Shown one piece after another: positions 30,268 to 41,246 of a DNA stretch of 64,000 bases. A program made the position numbers and the translations under genes. The notes under the pieces are model-generated. The model was given only the letters and a program-made list of their open reading frames with translations, did not search any database and had not been told where the DNA came from. The number at the start of each line of letters is the position of its first letter. Positions within the stretch are counted from its first letter, which is position 1. The DNA is from Symsagittifera roscoffensis (lineage: Eukaryota > Xenacoelomorpha > Acoela > Convolutidae): the NCBI RefSeq assembly GCF_963678635.1, contig NC_087071.1, positions 28,119,325 through 28,183,324 of the forward strand, given 5' to 3'.

Positions 30268-32626
30268 ACCACTTGCAATACAAAGTATATGATTAAAACA
30301 ACCAGAGACTCAAGAAGCATTATAGATGACTTCGAACGTTATTATCCTTAGAGAAAGATCTAGAAAAAGAAAAAAGCAAAAACTCATAGTTTTTTTTGTT
30401 TAACATTATGAAATTTTTCAAAAGAGTCACAATAAAGGTTGAAATTGAGCATTTGAAAATTTAAAATTGGGGCCAAAGTCCCAAAATTTTATCGATCTCA
30501 TAAACAATATTGGATTATTTTAGGAACAATATTAGGTAAATGGGCGACAGATTTAGAGCCGACAACTAATCGGCAAATTCGTATAGGACAACAAAAACCA
30601 TGTTATGCCAAAATAGCATCCAACAAAGCCATATATGTACTGAATGCAAGGTAGTATACACAACTCGTAAATTAAATCAAGAGCTTAATCGACAACCATA
30701 AAGACGAAAACCATCAGCAAAAAAAAACGATTTTTTAAATCACTATACATACATCTAACAAAATGAATGAAGATATTTTTTAAAATAAAGACAATAAAGG
30801 TAAAATTAGCATCGGAACAAAAACTTACCAAGCGGTAAAAAAAACCAAAAAAAAACAGAAATTCTTTATGCCAGAAAAAGTTCAAACAAGTTTTGATAAA
30901 ACCAAAAAAATTCAAGTACCCTTCACTCAGAACAAAATATATTTTCACGAACACAAAATAAATTTTTCGGTCATCAAACGACGCAATAAGAGGCCACTAA
31001 ATTGATATAATATCTTAACTGATTGAGCCGAAAAAATTTTCTTATTTAATTCGAAGGTTCAACAAATCAAACTGGTATAATTACGTTCTATGTAAAAACA
31101 AAACTTGATTCGACCGGATCTTTGAAGTTCCAAAACACTAAAACATTCCCAGTGAAAATCGTTTAAAGCAAAAAATCGATTCTTTCATGCACCACTTGTG
31201 ATACCAGAAAAAGATGTCATTTAATCATTTAAAACGAAAAAAGTAAAGCAAACAAGTTGCAAGTGATCTATCAAAAGTTAGCAAAGACAGCAAGAATAGC
31301 CAGTTACTGTGCAGATAGCACAGAATGTTTCAATAATAGTCTTAAGAAATACAACAAAAAAGTTTTTTCTGTTGCCTGGTATGATAAAAAAAGATCTGAG
31401 CTCAAAAATTTTAACTTAAGTCTCAAATTGAGATATTGTAAGCTTTCAAGCTATCGAATTAAGCTATTGTAAGCCTGCTTGCTTGCTTTACTCGCTCGGA
31501 ATTAGACGAAAAATCAAAATTTAATACACGTTCCTCGACAGTGGAAAAGAACTTAATATATTTTTTCATACCGTTCGAATAACGACTCAAAGAGCTTTAT
31601 GACGATTTATCACTCAATTGACTCCGATGATAATTTGTGGCAACTGATCTTGCATGAAAAACAAAAGAAAAGGTATAAAAACTAAAACACACCCGAAGAT
31701 AAAGTTTCTAATTTCTAATTTTCAAATGGTCAGAACAACAATAGAACATTTGTTTGTCAACAAAGATAGCCGGTTGCGTTGCAGTTGGCTCAGAATGTTC
31801 TGATCATATTTATAAAAAGTTCATTTTTGTAACTTTTCTTTTTTTTGTGCGTGGTATGATGAAAGTATCTGAACGAAAGATTAGGTTTTGGAAGTTTCTA
31901 AAAATCAATAAAAAATGGGCAAATTGGATAACCGTTTTCATCAAAGAATAGGAATAAAAAAAATTATTATATCTTTGAAGTTTTTTTTTCATTCCTGAGA
32001 TGGCGCCGAAAAAAAAGACATCCAGTTCTACTAAACTTTTTAGGGCTTGAATGAAAAAATTATAGCTGATTTACTACTAGTTTGTTCTAATAAACCTGCC
32101 TGCTTTACCTGAAATAAGACAAAAAATTAAAATATTTAGACCGATTTTTCACGAACTGAGATTTTTTTTTGGAAATTTTTTAAAGCGGCTCGAATAACGA
32201 CTGAAAAGGTTTTAAATGATATATCATTCAACCTTATCTGATAATTATTTGTGTATTTGATTTTTCGTGGAAAACAAAAAAATTGGAAAAAAAAACTGAA
32301 ACACACTTCATTACAAAGTTCAAAGCTCGGAACAAACATGCCACAAATTGCCAAATTTGCTAAATTAAATTTTCGAGAGTTGTCACGTCCCATTTTTTAT
32401 CGCATTTGAAATCTAGAAATGCTCAGTTGCCTAGAGCAACCCCAGCAAACAATTCAATTGTGAAAACAAAAAATGCTTATTCTTACTCCGCGGCGAAGCT
32501 CTTTTGCAGAAATTTAAGCAACAACAACAGAACATTGTAGATACGCATAACAAAAATCACAAATACTTCAAAATTGAACGAAAAATTGTTTGCCGAACAT
32601 AAAAAGTGAGAATTTTCTAAGCAGAG

Positions 32627-32643
32627 GCGAAGCTGAGCTTCGC
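32627..32643. repeat. Dispersed 17-bp palindrome, best copy
   Basis: GCGAAGCTGAGCTTCGC is a perfect palindrome around one central base. It is followed by ACCACTTGCAATACAA as at 30268, so both copies come from one larger repeat family. Confidence 0.75.
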
Positions 32644-33196
32644 ACCACTTGCAATACAACACCAGAAACAATAACGAAAAAAGCGAAAATGTCAAAAAAC
32701 TAGATTTATCATAGTAAATAAGGCTAGTTTTAAAACAAAAACCTGCCGAGACAATAGAATGTGAATTCAGCGTCGGAATTTTTTTACCGAGCGGTAACAA
32801 AACCCAAAATAACTCGACAGAAAAGTTTTAAGCCGAAAAAAGTTAACAAAACTTAAAACTTATGAAAAGTTAATAAGTCCTCCTCGCCCTCAAAACACTC
32901 AAAAAGCTTTATCTGCTCGTCAAAAGAAACAATATGAGACAAGTAAGCCGATATAAAAAAATAAGCTGAAGAAAATTGCAAAACTCAAAACTAACAAAAA
33001 AATTTTAAGCCCCTCTCGCCCTCAAAACACAGAAAACAGACACGCAGACATGCACTTTTTCGCACGTCGAAAGACGCAATATGAAGTCAATAAGCCGATA
33101 TATTATAGACCGAAACCTATCAAGCCGAAAAAAGAAAAAAAAAACAAAAAAGCCAAAAAATTATTGTGATGAAAAACTTGAACCATTAGTTCTACG

Positions 33197-33213
33197 GCGA
33201 AGCTGACCTTTGC
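33197..33213. repeat. Dispersed 17-bp palindrome, decayed copy
   Basis: GCGAAGCTGACCTTTGC followed by AACACTTGTGATACA. Same family as 32627-32643, with two changes in the right arm. Confidence 0.6.
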
Positions 33214-33461
33214 AACACTTGTGATACACTTATGAATGACTATGATTAAATTAAGAAAAAAATGAAAAAAAAAAATGGTTTTTGTCAATAAAAATGAAAC
33301 AAAAGCCCAAAAGATCCGGAACAAAATTTCCTGCACCATTAGAAACTCTACAAAGAGCTTTGAGAAGGCTATACAGAAGCCAAGGTTTCTGCGGAAATAA
33401 TCAGACAAAAATAATTAGACAGACAATAATCTAATTTAGTCGAAAATTTCTATGCGCAAGA

Positions 33462-33565
33462 AAAACAGGTCTCATGGGAATCGAACTCCCGGGTTTTGTT
33501 GTCTCAAGCATAGGAGTTACAGCAACTTGGATCAAAGCTGAACAATTGAGCTACGGGAACAGAGC
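33462..33565 (-). mobile_element. tRNA-derived SINE-like unit
   Basis: On the minus strand there is an A-box-like TAGCTCAATTGTT (33541-33553) and a B-box-like GAGTTCGATTCC (33477-33488), with ACCTG afterwards. The stems of a tRNA cloverleaf are not well formed, so I call a tRNA-derived repeat rather than a tRNA gene. Confidence 0.45.
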
Positions 33566-33624
33566 CGACAAAACTAAGCAGACGGACGATAGTTCGCAAT
33601 AAAAAATTTAGCATGCAAAAAAGG

Positions 33625-33710
33625 GCTCGGCCGGATTCGAACCGCAAATCTTTGCCATTTAAAGCAGTTGTGTTACACCTAATCGAGATGCACCGGATGT
33701 TTGATTGGAT
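33625..33710 (-). mobile_element. tRNA-derived SINE-like unit
   Basis: The minus strand carries a perfect B-box GGTTCGAATCC (33633-33643) preceded by a tRNA-like stretch. The T stem pairs at only three positions, which argues against a functional tRNA. It lies close to the unit at 33462-33565. Confidence 0.45.
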
Positions 33711-34087
33711 TTAAAATTGTAATTATCAAGCGGTAAAAAAAGCCGAAAAAGTCGAAAAAAAATTCAAAAAAATTTTGAACTGATACAAAATACTAAGTCC
33801 TTTTTCTCCTCAGAGCGCACACGCGCACAAAAATTTTTATCGAACATAACAACGCAATAAAAGGCCACTGAGCCAATACTTTTTCAGCCGAATTTTATTA
33901 AGCTGATAAAAAGACAAAAAAAGGTGAAATTTTGACAAATCGAGCTGGTAAAATTAAAACCTAGGTACAAAAACAAACACTTCGATTCGGCTGGATTTTT
34001 AAAAAGCTTAAATAAATGCAGTGATGCTTAAAAAACTGTTCAAAATCTTAAAATAACTGTTTACAGCTAATAAAAACTCTTCTTATA

Positions 34088-34378
34088 TGTGGAAACTAAG
34101 CGGACAAAACATAAGCAGACAAATAATAGACGGAAATTATTTTAAACCGAAATACTTACCAATTAAAAACAACTGGTCTAAGTCAGATTCAAACCCAGGA
34201 CCTTTGCCATTCCAGGTGTAATTTTTACCACCAAGGTAAGTGTGCAAGAGACACTAGAAAATTTGAATTTACTATGAACCAAAGTATCACCACGATTCCA
34301 AGGAGTCCTGTGGACAAAGTTGTTCACATGAAAAAAAGTCTAGTACACGATTGCAATACCCTTGCTTATCGCAAGGGT
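34088..34378. mobile_element. SINE-like repeat with B-box relic and terminal hairpin, copy 1
   Basis: It starts TGTGGAAACTAAGCGGACAA, has a B-box relic on the minus strand (34186-34196), continues with TTTGAATTTACTATGAA and ends with the hairpin ACCCTTGC-TTATC-GCAAGGGT (34358-34378). The same order of blocks is seen at 43782-44070. Confidence 0.55.
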
Positions 34379-34859
34379 AATTAAGACGTGTAACGTTTTA
34401 AGCAAATCAGAAGTGAGCATGAAAAACATTTGCACATTGAAACGGCTTGAAATTATGTCACTAAGCCGATATAATATTGACTGAAATCGTTTTGGCTGAC
34501 TTAAACTTTTGAACGAAAAAAAAATATTTTAAAAAATAAATACAAACAACGTCAAGAGTTTAAAAATTATTTACCAATGTCAAGAGGTAAATCCGAACAA
34601 AATTCGATCCTACAAAAACTATAACGTAGAAAAAAGTGAAATCAAATAAGCGATTTAGTTGGACGACAAAGTGGAAACCAAGCCGACAAAAAATAAACCG
34701 AAAGCGACGAAGTGGAAAATTCAAAAAATAGCAAAAAAATCATTGAAAAAATTTGAACTTCAAATTTATTGGACAAAACACTTAAAGATGCACAGTAGGA
34801 GTAATAGACCAATGAGAGCAAATATGCATACCTGTCGTGTACTGCATGCATGATCATGA

Positions 34860-34932
34860 TGAAATGTGGATTAAGTTGTTTACGGGAAAAAGTCTAGTAC
34901 CTGTTTGCCAGACCCTTACTTATTGCAAGGGT
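34860..34932. mobile_element. 3' end of the same SINE-like repeat, copy 2
   Basis: AAAAAGTCTAGTAC and GTTTGCCAG precede the hairpin ACCCTTAC-TTATT-GCAAGGGT (34912-34932). Only the last part resembles copy 1. Confidence 0.45.
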
Positions 34933-34939
34933 AATAATG

Positions 34940-36730
34940 CAAAGAATAACTAATTTAGTAAGCAAAAATTAATTATAATTGAAACAATAGGTTCGCAATA
35001 ATTTGTATTGAAAAAGGCTCATATCAATGCTTTCTTTTTTTGTTTGAAAAAGTTTGTCGATAGAAAACTCATTACTTTGCTTTTGCAGATAAAAACAAGT
35101 AGTGAGGTTCATATTGAGAAAATATTGATTAAATTTTATTTCAAAATCCGTGTTGTGGCAAGCTGACACAATAAACTGAAAAAGGTTTGTTTGAAGCAGA
35201 AAAATTACAGCCTGCAAAACTCTCGATTTGTATACGCTGCAACCCCTACAGCTGTCGAGACTACACAGACATAATTTCTGCGCTTAATGTGCAAAATCAA
35301 TCGACTGAACTTCTATCGATTAGAAACCAAGCTATCAATTTACTCACGTATTTTGATAGAAAAGTTGTCTACCAGAAAAAGTATGACTCGTGTGAGAAAC
35401 ACTCTGACTCGAAACAAGAGTAGTCACCATGATTAAATCTTGATATTATTAATAACACTGTCTAAGCATATTCCATAGCATTTTTCCCCACATTGCAGAC
35501 AGATATTTTGTTGAGTGAAGCTCTTTTTCGCTGCTCAAGGCCGTTTTTTTGTCTAGAGCTTTCACGTGGTATCACCTATTGCAGCCGAAATCGGTCAGGT
35601 CGTTGTAAATCAAAATCCAAGGTCATCTACTCGTCACACACTATCATGGCCATGGCAGGGGATCGACTCAAGATCTCACCTAAGGCTGCTTTCAAAAACA
35701 CAATCACTAAATACTCAAATTCAACTATTCATTCAAGCCAATTTTTGAATAAAAATTCACTATTAACATTCTTAATGTGACTAGCACCAAAGTTTGTCAG
35801 TTGTACGACACTTCTATGTAAAAATAAAACACTAGAGGTTAATTATTCACAGAAATTTACAAGCAATTGGTTATTAGGATTGAATTAAAATGGCACTACA
35901 AATTAGAATTTGATGCAGCAAAAAGGATAGAGAAAAGATGTCACAAACCTCAGAGTGATTGTGAGTTTTGGCAAATGAAATTAGGATTTTGGCTGAAACT
36001 GCGTGATGACAATTACAAACTGCTTCAATTGAAAAACACACCCAATAAACAAATTCACCCTTCGGAACTTTATTTGAAAAGTTGAGATCAAAAACCAAAA
36101 AAGCAGCAGGGTAGCACAGGGTGAAATTGTTTATATTGGTCAACTGAAAAACGTCTACGAATGCAGATAAATAAAAAGCAAATGGATCTAGAAACCAGCA
36201 AAAAACCATGACTTGAGAAATTTTTACGAATATTGTCACAGAAATAATGAAGATTTTTGAAAATCAAAGCAAAACTATTACGCATATATATGGGCAGTGT
36301 ATAATATAACAGAATGCTCAGCAGTCCTAAAATAGAGGAGATGATCTTATGACAGAAAGTCCAAATGTCAGAAAGTATTTTCTATCAATCGAAATCCTAT
36401 CAAAAGTTTTTGTTAAAAACTGATTGAATTGCCATGGTATGCTTTCTTTCAGAAATTTGATTGGCTTAAATAAAATTCTGTTATTCGGTCCTTCTGGCAC
36501 CAAAAACACCCCCTTAAATTACATAACTGCAATGCAAGACCCAGATTCCACTATGAATATTGCACAAAATAGATTTAAAACTTTTTATACATAAGCAGCC
36601 GCGGCAGCATAAAAAATTTGCTTTTTTGCAACTATCAGATAGTTCGGACTTATTTCAGAGAATTCACGATAGTTTAGTTTTTATAGAATTTTTCATTAAT
36701 TTTTTTCAGACAGTTTATGAGATTTGAGTT
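34940..36730. other. Gene-free region between the SINE copies and the MAP7-like gene
   Basis: No supported exon. Several open frames overlap on both strands around 35874-36239, but none has recognisable features. The 3' UTR of the MAP7-like gene lies at its right end; a minus-strand AATAAA is at about 36069-36074. Confidence 0.4.
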
Positions 36731-36739
36731 TTTTCTGAT

Positions 36740-39541
36740 TTATGAAACATGCTCTACTGGAGATTCCTCGTTTCGGTTTTCGAAATTTTGCATATCGACC
36801 AATAGGGCTTCTTCATTTCTCTGTGAAATCTCTTCCAGATTATGATTTCCAGAATCCATCTCCAAACCAAATCCTGTATCATCTAACCCTTGTTGATCAG
36901 TGAAGAACTTATCGAAATTATCAGTCAATTGTTGCATTGAATCATCAACTAATTTCTTGGAAGTGTTGTCTGAAAAGTCAAGCAAAACTGAATCAGTGGC
37001 CAAAGCTGAAACTGAACTTTCATTTTCACTGAATGACGTAATTGTCGAACCTTGATTGTGACTGTTCGCTTTTTGATTATCATCCATTTGATTTCGATTT
37101 TCGAACACAACAGTTGGCAATTGAGACTGAGAATTATTAGGCATAGTTGAAGCACTGCAAAGCGAAAGCAAATCATTAGCTGAAGTATCTTGGCCTATAG
37201 TGGTATCTAGACTTATACCTGAATCTTCGAGACCAAAAAATCCAGACTCATTGTTTTGCAAATCTTCATCATTACTATAATCTTTGTTAGTTCCAGGAAC
37301 AATAGATTCGTAGTTTGAAGCATTTTTAAGAAAAATATGAGAATCATCAGTAGCAAATTCAGAATTGAGAGGTTCCTTGTTGCTTTCTCGAACCAAACTT
37401 GCAGACTTAACGTTTTCCTCAGAAGGTGTCAAAACAGCGCTTGCCGATTCCACTACCGGCTCGGGACTCACACTGTGTTCCCGTGAGTTTTCACGACTCG
37501 ATTCAACTCGTGTATTTTCAGCTTGAGCTGATTGGTCAGTGCCAACGACTTCTCTGTGCGACTCTTCATTCGGTTCTGGCTCACGAGATTCTTCGTCTTG
37601 AGATCCATCGGTAAGAACATCTTTCTTTTGTTCAGCCAAACTTGAGATGTTGTCATTAACATTCGAGTTTTGTGCACTTAGAGTCAAAACAGTATCAGTG
37701 AAGTTAATGCTTGCTTCACCTTCAGCAGAAAATTGATCAGTTGGTTTTACTTCATTTTCAGCGAATTTTTCTCCAACATAGGCAATAGTGTCCAATTTCT
37801 CCTTCGATACCATAGCGCCTGACTTTTCTTCATCAATCAAAATCTGATCAGCAATTGTCGGCTTTTCATCAATAACTTTGGTTGAACCAATCCCATTTTC
37901 ATTGGAAATGACATCGTTATTTTCAGCAAGCTTAGTATCCTGTTCCATTTCTTGCTTCGATCCGATTTCTTGATTCGAATTGACCGATTCGACAGCTGAA
38001 GATGCCTCTTCTGGTTTCGGCTGTTCCGGTTTTTCTTCATCTCCAGATGTAGGTTTAGTTGGCGTCGTTCTAGTTCGTTTCATAATCGCTTCCAACCTCG
38101 CTCGTCTTTCCGCACGTTCTTGCTCTTCGGCCTTCCTTCTTTCTTCCTGCATTCTTTCGAACTCTTCTTGCTCTCGAAGTTTTTCCTTCTCAGCTTCCTG
38201 GCGTATCTTTTCCTGGTCCATTATAAACTTTTCCTCTTTTTCGAAGAACGTCAGTTTTTGTTCCTCAAGAGCGTTCGGCGGAGTATGACTTCCAGAGTTG
38301 GTCGCCGAGTATCGATCCGGAGTTTCGATTCCAGACTTACCCACTTTCGGATCCGTAACATGAACAGTTCCCAGAACCTCGCCGCTTTCCTGTCCGTCAT
38401 TATTACCGTCTTTTGTCACCAATTCGCCATTAAAATCATCGAAATCGGATACCATAATTGCAGCTTGTTTGTTAGCAGAGTTGGCATTAGAACTCGTAAT
38501 TGACAGAATCTGATTCAGAGAAGAGTCCAAATCCTTTGTATTGAGCTTACTGTCTAAAGCATTTTCCAATTTGGCAGCTGAACTACTTGGCGCAACTTTT
38601 ATCTTAGCACTTTGTGGCGCTTTTGTAGCGTTCATTTTTTCTCGCATCGCTCGCCTATGTTCCGCCATTTTCTGCTTGTAAAACTCAATTTCCGAATCTT
38701 TTTTCGACTTGTCATTTTCATTTTCAGAATCAGTTTTGGCAGATGAAGTTTCCTTTTCTTTAGCAGCAACATTTTTGGCGTCATTTGCAAAAAGCGAAGT
38801 CTTGGGTGCTGATTTCTTTTGCATCAACAAGGGCTCTGACTTTCTTATATCTCTCGAATCTTTAGACGATGTTCGCTGTGCCGGTGTTTTCGGTTTTTTG
38901 TCCCTCGTTAAAGTCTTCGACCGTGCGGGATCGTTCATAAAATTAGACGCGGAGTGAGATGCACTCGAAGCAGCTCTTGTTCCCGAAGCCGATCTCGTTC
39001 GTTTTGGTGACATCGGAACTGGCGACTTCGGAGCAACAGCGCGACTTGAATTAACCAACCTTTTAGGCGCAACAGCAGATGACCTTGCCTTTCTGCCCAT
39101 ATTGAACCTGCTCTTAGGTAACTCAAGTTGATGAAATATAGCTTGAGAAAGAGACGTTTTTCTCTTGGACACTTTGCCAACTGTTTTAGTCTTGGTTTCG
39201 GCCGCCTTAATGCATCGCAGTTCCACTTTTCTCAGAATTGCAACCTTTCTAGCGTGAGTTTCCAGCATAATCTCTTGTTTTCGTTGCAACACCGAAGCGA
39301 TCCTTGAGTTATTATGCTGATTTCTCTCTTCGAACTCTTTGCGCTTCTGTTCGACTAGCTTCTGGTGTTTCAAAGTGCTTTCGAGCATGCGTTTTTTAGC
39401 AGCCGCCTTTCGCTCCTCTTCTATTTGTGTTTTGCGAGTGAGCACCGCCTTCAGTCTGTCTTCGTATGATGCCATGGGGCTGTCCTTGTCTCGTCTGGTC
39501 GGTTTGTCACTTGGTTTCGGATTCCCGCTTTTCTGCACCAT
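36740..39541 (-). CDS. MAP7/ensconsin-like microtubule-associated protein
   Basis: 933 codons in one exon. MAP7 proteins bind the microtubule lattice through an N-terminal helical region and activate kinesin-1 through a second helical region. Here residues about 25-115 are a basic, charged helix (YEDRLKAVLTRKTQIEEERK). Residues about 433-497 form the second, ending RRARLEAIMKRTRTTPTKP, close to the EIMKRTR signature of MAP7 proteins. Between them lies a Ser/Pro/Lys-rich disordered linker. The C-terminal 430 residues are acidic and disordered with no clear domain. A splice acceptor (CATCTTCAG) lies 7 nt before the ATG. Stop is TAA. The length is similar to known MAP7 proteins (about 700-900). 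The paralogue cannot be decided, so no symbol is given. Confidence 0.85.
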   Translation of the reverse strand: MVQKSGNPKPSDKPTRRDKDSPMASYEDRLKAVLTRKTQIEEERKAAAKKRMLESTLKHQKLVEQKRKEFEERNQHNNSRIASVLQRKQEIMLETHARKVAILRKVELRCIKAAETKTKTVGKVSKRKTSLSQAIFHQLELPKSRFNMGRKARSSAVAPKRLVNSSRAVAPKSPVPMSPKRTRSASGTRAASSASHSASNFMNDPARSKTLTRDKKPKTPAQRTSSKDSRDIRKSEPLLMQKKSAPKTSLFANDAKNVAAKEKETSSAKTDSENENDKSKKDSEIEFYKQKMAEHRRAMREKMNATKAPQSAKIKVAPSSSAAKLENALDSKLNTKDLDSSLNQILSITSSNANSANKQAAIMVSDFDDFNGELVTKDGNNDGQESGEVLGTVHVTDPKVGKSGIETPDRYSATNSGSHTPPNALEEQKLTFFEKEEKFIMDQEKIRQEAEKEKLREQEEFERMQEERRKAEEQERAERRARLEAIMKRTRTTPTKPTSGDEEKPEQPKPEEASSAVESVNSNQEIGSKQEMEQDTKLAENNDVISNENGIGSTKVIDEKPTIADQILIDEEKSGAMVSKEKLDTIAYVGEKFAENEVKPTDQFSAEGEASINFTDTVLTLSAQNSNVNDNISSLAEQKKDVLTDGSQDEESREPEPNEESHREVVGTDQSAQAENTRVESSRENSREHSVSPEPVVESASAVLTPSEENVKSASLVRESNKEPLNSEFATDDSHIFLKNASNYESIVPGTNKDYSNDEDLQNNESGFFGLEDSGISLDTTIGQDTSANDLLSLCSASTMPNNSQSQLPTVVFENRNQMDDNQKANSHNQGSTITSFSENESSVSALATDSVLLDFSDNTSKKLVDDSMQQLTDNFDKFFTDQQGLDDTGFGLEMDSGNHNLEEISQRNEEALLVDMQNFENRNEESPVEHVS

Positions 39542-39548
39542 GTTGTAC

Positions 39549-39562
39549 CTGAAGATGAATAA
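39549..39562 (-). other. Splice acceptor 7 nt before the MAP7-like start codon
   Basis: Minus strand TTATTCATCTTCAG|GTACAACATG. It gives a 7-nt 5' UTR on the coding exon, so either a 5' UTR exon lies upstream or a spliced leader is added here. Confidence 0.6.
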
Positions 39563-40817
39563 TCGAATTGAGTTTTACCAGGAAAAAAATGAGAAACCAG
39601 ACTTAAGTTAACTTTATTGCGCACGGAATCTTCAAACTTTTAGAGCTTTCAATACGCAATATGTTTCCTGTCTTGATTACATTAATATAGAAGAGTTTAT
39701 TTAAAAGTAAACTCAAGCCCTCATTTTCATGGAGCAGAAACATGAACAAACATATTCTTGGCCTGCAGTATCTTAAGAAAGAATTACCAGACAAGTTGGA
39801 TATTAAGACAATTCACCAGACAACCGCAGCGCATGAATAGAGCCATATTCGATTGATCGTGTAAACTTTCTGGCGCTCACAGGTTTTCCCGCGGATAAAC
39901 GCAGTGAACTGACTGCTTTGTTATGTTTTCAATTTCCCTTTTAACAATTCAGAAAACGCTTCAAAATCTTTTTCCATGAATGCGATGATCACAAAACCTT
40001 AATCCTGTCAGTATCTTATCCTTTTTTTGTTTCTACACGTGGGCTAAATGGGAATCCTTTATAAATTGTGTCCGATAAATCGCATATTCAGTAAAACATA
40101 CAATCACAGGAAAAAAAAATTACAACTTTTTTCTTTCAACGCGCAAATGTTTCTTCACGTTTGTGTCGTTTTCGTTTCTGCAACCATTAAAGATTAAGGA
40201 ATGAAGTTTTGACACATGTTAGATAAAACCATTTGGAAGGAGTTACCTGGATCAAAATTTGAAAAATCTTGTTTTGAAGGCGTAAAATAGCTTTACAATT
40301 AGTTTCTGGTGTTTTTGCCACAGAAACATACCAGCAAAAACAAAATGAATTTGAATAAATGGGCTCAAATTGGTTCTTTGTGAAGCAGATGAGCTTGACT
40401 TCGTTTTACGAAGCAGAAAAACGACAATTGAAAAGTTACCTGGTCAGGCGTCAAAAAACGGTGCTGTTTTGATGATACAGATATTAAAAGGTTTTCGGCG
40501 CTTAAACCAGAAATTTCGACAAAAAAAAATGTAGAGACAAAATAACTGCTTCTGATTAAGCGAATTGTATAAACATGGATCGTAAGACTCATTTTACCAA
40601 AATATTTGCCGGAACAGTTCTTTAGATGGCTTATTCCGATCATCAGCGCAAAATAACTGAAAATTAGTTGGCAGTTCATTGACGCCGGACCAGTAAACTT
40701 TTTCAATTGTTTTGTCTATAAATTTTCGGCGGCATTAAATCTGAGTCAAGCTTTTAATCTTCCCAAAGAACCAACTTGATACCATAAATTGAAATTTCGG
40801 GGGTTGAGAAATTAGAC
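39563..40817. other. Gene-free region upstream of the MAP7-like gene
   Basis: AT-rich, with no exon or RNA gene that I can support. It may contain the promoter of the MAP7-like gene. Confidence 0.4.
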
Positions 40818-41246
40818 GATAAGCAAATTAGACGGAGGTACTTAAAAGGAATATAGACGATTTTGCAAAACTGCAATTGTAAGAAAATAGACGAAAATGA
40901 GTGAGATCAAATTTGTTTGCAGACAAATTGCGCGAGAAAAATATAATTGTTTGTAGACAACAGTTAAATTTCCGTGGCCAAAAACTTTAAAAGTCAATCA
41001 TGCATAATTTATTCAATTCAAAACTCTCTTGTAATATTCGGATTTGATATTTATTGTTCATTTAAACTAATTGCCTTGATAGGTATTGACATTTTATGCT
41101 CTTTTTGTTTTTGTGAAACTTGACTCTTAAGAAAAAATTTTGTTGGCCCTTTCTTTTTTCATAGTTTTTTCGTCTAAAATGCCAGATCTGCAAAAACTAA
41201 ATTCCGTCTAATTTCGTTTTTGTAGCATCCGTCTAATTTGCTTATC
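40818..41246. mobile_element. Foldback or MITE-like element with 19-bp perfect inverted ends
   Basis: GATAAGCAAATTAGACGGA at 40818-40836 is repeated as its exact reverse complement at 41228-41246. Further ATTAGACG and TAGACGA words occur inside both arms. No ORF and no clear target duplication are seen. Confidence 0.65.

Larger units (their letters stand above)
30198..33460. other. Gene-free AT-rich region with dispersed repeats
   Basis: No supported gene. Degenerate motifs recur, such as AAGCCGATATA and AGGCGAAGCTGAGCTTCGC with CACCACTTGCAATACAA after it. The small ORFs here have no protein-like character. Confidence 0.45.

Noticed and set aside
33462-33710. Two functional tRNA genes
   Set aside because: Good B-boxes, but acceptor, D and T stems do not pair well; tRNA-derived repeats fit better.
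37426-39611. Numerous plus-strand and shifted ORFs over the MAP7-like gene
   Set aside because: Shadows of the 933-codon frame.
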